Positions 58,551-64,000 of a DNA stretch of 64,000 nucleotides are shown one piece after another. Under the pieces are notes generated by a model, which had not been told where the DNA came from, did not search any database, and saw only the letters and a program-made list of their open reading frames with translations. The DNA is taken from NCBI RefSeq assembly GCF_040719145.1, contig NZ_JBFDUZ010000004.1:310001-374000 (forward strand). Direction: 5' to 3'. The stretch is from Paenibacillus sp. JQZ6Y-1. GTDB taxonomy: Bacteria; Bacillota; Bacilli; Paenibacillales; Paenibacillaceae. The position numbers and the translations under genes were made by a program. Within the stretch, counting starts at the first letter, position 1, and each line of letters opens with the position of its first letter.

Positions 58551-61232
58551 ATGACTGGCAAAACAAAAACAATGCGCAAATGGATTGCCTTGACGATTGC
58601 AGGCACGCTTTGGATTCAACCTGTAGTAGAGTTGGGCATTCCGACAGGCTCATTGTTATCGACACATACTGCAAATGCGGCTGCAACGACTAAGCTGGAC
58701 GAAAGCAATATTACGTCGGGAGCCAAATTGCTGCAATACCGCTACCAAACGAGCCGCTCCGGTAAAACGGTGAATATTTTGGCTGATGTGGTACAGGTAG
58801 ATTTGCAAAATCCATACGTGAATTTGAATGTAATGACGGGTAAAGATGGCAAGTTCACGACTCGTCAATCGGTTGAGGGTATGGCGCATGAAACAGGCGC
58901 AGTCGCGGGCGTCAACGGTGACTATTTCAATACAAGCGCAGAAGGCGTACCTATGGGTGCACAGGTATCCAACGGCGTTTTGATGTCTAGCCCGTCGCAG
59001 CTTAGCGGTATGTACGCCTTTGGGGTGACCAAAAGTGGCACACCGATGATTGAGCAATTTAATTTCACTGGTAAAGTAACAGCCGAAGATGGTTCGACAT
59101 TTGATCTGGCAGGCATTAACCAAGCTTCGTATATGACAGAACCAGACAAAACGTACAGCCATACGAACAAATTGTACATTTATACCGATGCTTGGAAAGC
59201 AGTGGAACGTCCTGCGAACAGCTCTACTACACCTACCGAAGTACTCGTACAGAATGGTGTGATCAAGCAGATTTCGTTGAATAAAGGCATTAATCAGACG
59301 GTTCCAGCAGGCGCTTATATTTTGCGTGCGCATGGTACAGCAGCCAAATTTGTGCAGCAGCATCTGGCTGTTGGACAAAAAGTAACAGCTGATTATGCAC
59401 TGCAGGTCAAATCAACGGGCAAAATGGTAAATCCGTCTGATCTGGAAGTAATGATCGGTGGACATACAATTCTGGTTGACCAAGGGAAAGCAACTTCCTT
59501 CTCGCGCAGTGTATCATCCCTTGGCGGTAACCGTGCGCGTACAGCGGTAGGTTATTCTCAGGATGGACGTTATGCGTACATTATCGCTGTGGAGGACAAT
59601 AATAACAGTGCAGGGATGTCGCTGTATGAACTGCAATCGTTTATGACTTCCATCGGGGTGTGGAAAGGTCTGAATCTAGATGGTGGCGGCTCGACGACAT
59701 TGGTAACTCGTCCATTGGGTGAAGATCAGGCAGATCTCACGTTTGAAACAGAATACGGTGGTACAACACAGCGTAGCGTGGTTAATGGTCTAGGCGTGTA
59801 TACAACTGCGCCACAAGGCAGCGTTAAAGGGTTTAGTATTAGCGGTCCTAAACAGCTTCTGCTCGGTCAGACAGCCACCTACAGCGCTAAAGGCTATGAT
59901 ACGTACTACAATCCGATCAAAAATGATGCCATCAAGCCAACATGGAAAGCAGGCAATGGCAACATCAAATGGACGGGCAGTCAATTCCAAGCGTTGAAAT
60001 CGGGTACAGCTAAAGTGGTTGCTACCAGCAATGGAATCAGCACTAGCATGAATGTAGAGGTTGTAGGAGCAGAGGCTATTCAAAGTCTGACCCCAGCAAC
60101 GAAAACGGCGAGTCTGAAAGCAGGTACGACTCTTTCCGTCCCTGTAAACGCAACGCTGAAAAATGGCTCTAGTCTGACCATCGCTCCAGAAATGTTGAAC
60201 TGGGAGTTTGTTGGCTTTAAAGGAACCGTCAAAGGTGACCAGCTGACAATCAATTCGGTCAACAGTGGTACCGATGTTGGCTATGCGATCGCGCGTTATG
60301 ATGGATTCAGTACGATGATCGTATTGTCCAGTGGTGGTGCTTCCAGCAGCACATGGGAGGATTTTGAAAATACGAATTATGGTATTAGCTTCCTCGGTAA
60401 TCCAAGTGCAGTAACCGGATCGGCAACTGTCACACAGGGGGCTGATGATCATTCCAATTCCAAAGTACTGCAATTGAATTACGATATGACCGCAGGAACC
60501 GGTAAAAAATATGCGTATGCACAATTGAACGGTACGTCTGGTAAAGCACTGACTGCTGGGTCTACAGCGATGTCTGTTGATGTGTACGGCGATCAGAGCT
60601 ATAACTGGCTGCGCGGTGAAGTGACCGATGCTAATGGTAAAACAGTTTACATTGATCTGGCGAAAAGTATCAATTGGAAGGGTTGGAAAACACTAAATCT
60701 GGATCTGTCTGGATTGAATATTGCCTACCCAGCCAAACTGAAACGCTTCTATGTCGTGAATGTAGAGGAAGGACAGGATGAGCGTGCTGCAACTGGTATG
60801 ATTCAGCTGGATAACATCAAGCTGACCGGAACGACGCAAGCACCAAGCTACACGAATCCAACCGGTTCGCTGGCAATGACTGTTGGCAAAAAGACGGCGA
60901 CCCTGAACGGTACATCCCAATCGATCGATGCGGCTCCAATGCTGAAGGACAATGCCACTTACATTCCAGTCAAATATATTATTGATGCGTTTGGTGGTCA
61001 GGCAAATTGGAATCAAAGCAGCCAGCGAGTGACGATTTTGCGCTCTGGGCAGCTGATGGATTTGACGGTTGGCGATAAGGCTTATGTGCTGAATGGCAAG
61101 CGTCAAAGCTCATCTGTTGCACCTGTTGTAGTTTCAGGCAGGACTTTAGTCCCTCTTAGACTCGTGTCAGAACAGCTCGGATTAAACGTAAAATGGGATC
61201 AAACAACCAAGACGATTACTATCCAATCATGA
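58551..61232 (+). CDS. Exported phosphodiester glycosidase with C-terminal copper-amine-oxidase-like (stalk) domain
   Basis: An 893-residue exported protein. A signal peptide lies near residues 8-45 (ends ..TANAAA). The phosphodiester glycosidase (NAGPA, PF09992) domain covers about 75-420 with GVNGDYFNT, GVPMGAQVSNGVL, the RARTAVGYSQDG block and LNLDGGGSTTLV, the metal/catalytic region. A bacterial Ig-like part (about 425-510) and a beta-sandwich (about 600-760, LQLDNIKLTG type) follow. The C-terminal 120 residues are two stalk half-units (TYIPVKYIIDAFGG, TLVPLRLVSEQLGL). ATG 58551 with TAGGGGC upstream. It probably cleaves sugar-phosphodiester bonds in wall or capsular polymers at the surface; the substrate is unknown. 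Confidence 0.87.
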   Translation: MTGKTKTMRKWIALTIAGTLWIQPVVELGIPTGSLLSTHTANAAATTKLDESNITSGAKLLQYRYQTSRSGKTVNILADVVQVDLQNPYVNLNVMTGKDGKFTTRQSVEGMAHETGAVAGVNGDYFNTSAEGVPMGAQVSNGVLMSSPSQLSGMYAFGVTKSGTPMIEQFNFTGKVTAEDGSTFDLAGINQASYMTEPDKTYSHTNKLYIYTDAWKAVERPANSSTTPTEVLVQNGVIKQISLNKGINQTVPAGAYILRAHGTAAKFVQQHLAVGQKVTADYALQVKSTGKMVNPSDLEVMIGGHTILVDQGKATSFSRSVSSLGGNRARTAVGYSQDGRYAYIIAVEDNNNSAGMSLYELQSFMTSIGVWKGLNLDGGGSTTLVTRPLGEDQADLTFETEYGGTTQRSVVNGLGVYTTAPQGSVKGFSISGPKQLLLGQTATYSAKGYDTYYNPIKNDAIKPTWKAGNGNIKWTGSQFQALKSGTAKVVATSNGISTSMNVEVVGAEAIQSLTPATKTASLKAGTTLSVPVNATLKNGSSLTIAPEMLNWEFVGFKGTVKGDQLTINSVNSGTDVGYAIARYDGFSTMIVLSSGGASSSTWEDFENTNYGISFLGNPSAVTGSATVTQGADDHSNSKVLQLNYDMTAGTGKKYAYAQLNGTSGKALTAGSTAMSVDVYGDQSYNWLRGEVTDANGKTVYIDLAKSINWKGWKTLNLDLSGLNIAYPAKLKRFYVVNVEEGQDERAATGMIQLDNIKLTGTTQAPSYTNPTGSLAMTVGKKTATLNGTSQSIDAAPMLKDNATYIPVKYIIDAFGGQANWNQSSQRVTILRSGQLMDLTVGDKAYVLNGKRQSSSVAPVVVSGRTLVPLRLVSEQLGLNVKWDQTTKTITIQS

Positions 61233-61293
61233 TAAGTTATAATATGATATAAAAGTATCATTATAAATGACTTACAGAAATGGAGAAGATCAA

Positions 61294-62445
61294 GTGGAGT
61301 TCCACGCTGATGCGATAGATCACGTCATTAAGAACGCGACAAACGTAATGGAAAACAGCAAATACCAGATCTTCGAGATTCTGGACACGTCTCGTCGCGA
61401 GCTGTTGTCACTTAATACCGAACTGGAATTGGTATTGCGAGAAACGGCAGAGACAATCGAGAAGGTGGATCAGCTCGAAGTCGGTTATCGCAGTTCCCGA
61501 ATCAGACTAACTGAGGTAAGTCGTGACTTTGTGCGGTATAATGAAGAAGATATCAAGCAAGCCTACGAAAAGGCGACTCAGCTACAGCTTGATCTGATGA
61601 TATATCGGGAAAAAGAAATGTATTTGAAAGCCCGCCGCGACGATTTGCAAAAACGGGTGAAGAATGTAGAAAACTCCATTGAGCGAGCCGAAACGATTGG
61701 CTCGCAGATGGGGGTTGTACTGGAATATCTGTCCGGTGAGCTGAATCAGGTAACACGCATTATTGAATCAGCCAAAAATCGGCAGCTGATCGGCCTCAAA
61801 ATTATTTTGGCGCAGGAAGATGAGCGTAAGCGTATTTCCCGTGAAATCCATGATGGACCTGCACAATTGCTTGCAAATCTAGTTCTTAGGACCGAAATTG
61901 TAGAAAGAATGATTGCAAAGCAGGATTATTCAATGGTCCGAGACGAAATAATAGATTTAAAAGCGCAAGTGCGTTCCAGCTTAGAAGAAATGAGAAAAGT
62001 CATCTTTAACTTAAGACCGATGGCCCTTGATGATCTGGGGCTTATTCCAACTCTGCGGAAGTATGTGCAGGATTATGAGGATAAAACTCGAATCCGATCC
62101 ATTTTTGAAACCAGAGGCAAGGAATACCGGCTTAGTTCCGCCATGGAAGCTGCTATCTATCGCCTGGTTCAGGAGGCGCTAACAAATGCCTCTAAGCATG
62201 CCGAGCCTACGTATGTAACAGTCATCATTACATTCCAGGCCCAGATTGTGAAGCTAACCGTTGAAGATAACGGAAAGGGCTTTAATCTGGAAAAAGTAGA
62301 AGAGCGCACCAAAGACCATAATAATTTTGGTCTGATTGGTATGCGTGAACGCGTCGAATTGCTTGACGGCAGAATGGAGATCGAATCTGCTGAAAATCAG
62401 GGGACAAAAATTGTGATTCATATTCCAACGAATGTGGAAAAGTGA
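61294..62445 (+). CDS. degS: Sensor histidine kinase DegS
   Basis: A 383-residue cytosolic kinase without membrane segments. A long coiled coil (about residues 20-170) is followed by the HisKA_3 dimerisation domain with phospho-acceptor His186 in RISREIHDGPAQLLAN, the conserved LRPMALDDLGLIPTLRKY, and the HATPase_c domain (EALTNASKHAEP, DNGKGF, GLIGMRERVELLDG). The start is GTG 61294, 6 nt after GGAGAAG; ATG 61267 has no ribosome binding site. The length then matches Bacillus DegS. degU follows in the same transcript. Confidence 0.94.
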   Translation: MEFHADAIDHVIKNATNVMENSKYQIFEILDTSRRELLSLNTELELVLRETAETIEKVDQLEVGYRSSRIRLTEVSRDFVRYNEEDIKQAYEKATQLQLDLMIYREKEMYLKARRDDLQKRVKNVENSIERAETIGSQMGVVLEYLSGELNQVTRIIESAKNRQLIGLKIILAQEDERKRISREIHDGPAQLLANLVLRTEIVERMIAKQDYSMVRDEIIDLKAQVRSSLEEMRKVIFNLRPMALDDLGLIPTLRKYVQDYEDKTRIRSIFETRGKEYRLSSAMEAAIYRLVQEALTNASKHAEPTYVTVIITFQAQIVKLTVEDNGKGFNLEKVEERTKDHNNFGLIGMRERVELLDGRMEIESAENQGTKIVIHIPTNVEK

Positions 62446-62458
62446 AAGGAGTAACAGG

Positions 62459-63184
62459 ATGGAAAACCATGATTACGGCTCTAAAAAGATTAAAATACTG
62501 CTGGCCGATGATCATCAACTGTTCCGCGAAGGTCTAAAGCGCATCCTTAATATGGAGGATGATCTAGAGGTCATTGGCGAATGTGGAGATGGGATTCAAG
62601 TATTGGAGTTCTGTAACCACACTCCACCAGAAGTTGTCTTGATGGACATCAATATGCCAATCGAGAACGGTGTAGAAGCAACTGAGAAATTGCGTGAGCT
62701 TTTCCCAGATATTAAGGTTATCATTCTGTCGATCCATGACGATGAGAGCTATGTGTTTGAAACGCTGCGTAAAGGTGCCTCTGGTTACCTGCTGAAGGAT
62801 ATGGAAGCTGAGTCTCTGGTGAATGCCATTCGCTCGGTGGTAGAAGGTCATGCCTATATCCATCCTAAAGTAACAGGTAAGCTGATTCAGCAATTGCGCC
62901 GCATGACATATGTGAATGAAACGGGTACATTGGCAGACAACAACAACAATGGCGATACTGGCGTGAAATTTGTAGCTGGTGACGATAATCCATTGACCCG
63001 CCGCGAAGCTGAAGTATTGCGTTTGATGGCGGAAGGTAAGAGCAACAAAATGATCGGGGAATACCTGTTTATCAGTGAAAAAACAGTCAAAAACCATGTC
63101 AGCAGTATTTTGCAGAAGATGGAAGTGGACGATCGTACACAGGCTGTTATTAACTCCATCAAGCATGGTTGGGTAACACTGTAA
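62459..63184 (+). CDS. degU: Response regulator DegU (NarL/FixJ family)
   Basis: A 241-residue response regulator: receiver domain (about 10-130) with phospho-acceptor Asp63 in VLMDINMP and Lys in LKDMEAESL, a variable linker, and a LuxR-type helix-turn-helix (about 175-241; LTRREAEVLRLMAEGKSNKMIGEYLFIS). It is the partner of DegS and in Bacillus controls exoenzymes, motility, biofilm and competence. ATG 62459 is 7 nt after AAGGAG. A strong terminator follows. Confidence 0.96.
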   Translation: MENHDYGSKKIKILLADDHQLFREGLKRILNMEDDLEVIGECGDGIQVLEFCNHTPPEVVLMDINMPIENGVEATEKLRELFPDIKVIILSIHDDESYVFETLRKGASGYLLKDMEAESLVNAIRSVVEGHAYIHPKVTGKLIQQLRRMTYVNETGTLADNNNNGDTGVKFVAGDDNPLTRREAEVLRLMAEGKSNKMIGEYLFISEKTVKNHVSSILQKMEVDDRTQAVINSIKHGWVTL

Positions 63185-63249
63185 TCTCAAACTACGCAAC
63201 TCCGGTATTGCTTGCCGTCTGTAATGCGTTCATACTGTAAGCAACAAGT

Positions 63250-63290
63250 GAAGCACACTTTTCCTATTCAGGAAGAGTGTGCTTTTTTTA
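63250..63290 (+). terminator. Terminator after degU
   Basis: AAGCACACTTTTCCT pairs with AGGAAGAGTGTGCTT around a 5-nt loop (one G-U or mismatch), followed by TTTTT. Confidence 0.9.
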
Positions 63291-63319
63291 TTTTATGTGC
63301 ATATGCTACATATTGGCAT

Positions 63320-64000
63320 ATGCCAGACGATGAGGTGAGCACGACGAAATTACATCTATATAGAATAGAATATGATCAGGACATTCAGATTGAGATTTCG
63401 CTGGATATGCGAGTGGATCTGTTATGGTGGGTAGCTGGAAACAGAAGAGAGAAAGATATACAGCGCATCTGGCTTATTGCTACGGACATTCCGGCGGGAT
63501 GGGGATTGCAGCAGAGGCGGATGCTGAAGCGTAAATCGTACGAAGATAGTCTGCATATATTTGCAAATTTGGCTTTTTCGTATTCCGGTGATCGTGAACC
63601 GCTTATGAACAATATGAACGCAACGCCTATTCTTTTATGGCAAAGGGACGAGGGCTATACATCAGAAGGACAAAGATTACTGGATACAAGCGATGCTGGT
63701 GAGCTGAAAGAAAATAGGCTGCATGCAACAAGCGCTGGTGAGCTGAAAGAGAATAAACTACATACAACAAGCAGTGCTGATGTGCGAAAGGGGAATATGC
63801 TGGATGCAGCAGTAAAGCGCCAGCTGGTCTGTGGTGCGATTTCGATTACCGGATTGCTCAACGGACGTTCTTTACTCATACCAGAATTTCAACGTTTATT
63901 GGAAGATCGTCAGTCGCCTTATTTGACCAGCTGGCGTAGTTGTGTGCAGCTCGCTTATTTACAAAAGCAGATCCGTATACTAAGTGCAGTCTATCCTCAA
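63320..64000 (+). CDS. Start of a gene at the comFA position, 3' end outside the window
   Basis: An open frame running to the right edge (227 codons from ATG 63320; an in-frame GTG 63335 is an alternative, and neither has a clear ribosome binding site). The visible part is not a helicase core: WLIATDIPAGWGLQQRR, then three copies of a 13-14-residue repeat, then RQLVCGAISITGLLNGRSLLIPEFQRLL. In Bacillales, comFA (a DNA-uptake helicase) lies downstream of degU, and Paenibacillus ComFA-like proteins have a long poorly conserved N-terminal region, so comFA is the best guess by position. No helicase motif is visible in this fragment. Confidence 0.6.
   Translation, partial: MPDDEVSTTKLHLYRIEYDQDIQIEISLDMRVDLLWWVAGNRREKDIQRIWLIATDIPAGWGLQQRRMLKRKSYEDSLHIFANLAFSYSGDREPLMNNMNATPILLWQRDEGYTSEGQRLLDTSDAGELKENRLHATSAGELKENKLHTTSSADVRKGNMLDAAVKRQLVCGAISITGLLNGRSLLIPEFQRLLEDRQSPYLTSWRSCVQLAYLQKQIRILSAVYPQ
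63680..63799 (+). repeat. Three tandem 39-42-bp intragenic repeats
   Basis: Units 63680-63718, 63719-63757 and 63758-63799 encode LDTSDAGELKENR, LHATSAGELKENK and LHTTSSADVRKGNM, followed by the start of a fourth (LDA). All are in frame; the third has drifted. Confidence 0.85.

Overview
The window is chromosomal DNA of a low-to-mid GC Firmicute, most likely of the family Paenibacillaceae (a Paenibacillus or a close relative). The gene order prfA-prmC / tsaC-type sua5 / low-MW phosphatase / ywlG / glyA / upp / mnaA / atp operon / DUF1146 / murA / mbl / flhO-flhP / fabZ is the Bacillales order. AGGAGG-type ribosome binding sites are strong, GTG and TTG starts are common, and DegS-DegU, CsaB, SLH and copper-amine-oxidase-like stalk domains all fit Paenibacillaceae. 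No rRNA, tRNA, CRISPR array, insertion sequence or prophage was seen.

Layout. 1-8413: a tightly overlapping carotenoid operon with three CrtN/CrtI-type desaturase or oxidase paralogues, a squalene/phytoene synthase, a CruF-like hydratase, a PlsC-type acyltransferase and a family 2 glycosyltransferase, followed by type II IPP isomerase (fni). 8414-11810: a chemoreceptor with a sigma-D-like promoter, and the GTPase ychF. 11872-15318 (minus strand): two tandem paralogous membrane proteins of unknown function and an aldo/keto reductase. 15763-25709: prfA, prmC, a RodA/FtsW protein, sua5, an arginine/tyrosine phosphatase-type protein, ywlG, glyA, upp, mnaA. 25819-33636: the complete F1Fo ATP synthase operon. 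33873-41985: DUF1146, murA, mbl, flhO, flhP, an EpuA-like protein, fabZ, phosphoglucomutase. 42211-47577: a secondary cell wall polymer cluster (DUF5693, csaB, tagA, tagO). 47821-55918: two large exported surface proteins, one ending in three SLH domains, and a Ser-rich exported protein. 56331-63290: metK, a phosphodiester glycosidase, degS-degU. The end of the window holds the start of a gene at the usual comFA position.

How the parts work together. Fni balances IPP and DMAPP for the carotenoid operon, whose gene set predicts a glycosylated and acylated C30 pigment. MnaA, TagO, TagA and CsaB can supply a pyruvylated ManNAc-containing wall polymer, which is the known ligand of SLH domains, so the wall cluster and the SLH protein form one surface-layer system. 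Promoter-like sequences suggest motility-type (sigma-D) control of the chemoreceptor, flhO-flhP and the SLH protein, and envelope-stress (ECF sigma) control of the second surface protein.

Most noteworthy: the CruF-containing carotenoid cluster; the absence of spoIIR, spoIID, spoIIQ and spoIIID from the positions where Bacillales usually carry them; the sigma-D-type promoter ahead of the SLH gene; tandem ECF-type promoters and two in-frame starts ahead of the second surface protein; a terminator-like hairpin directly downstream of the metK promoter; structured gaps inside the atp operon; and the paired unknown membrane proteins with matching YxPF tails.
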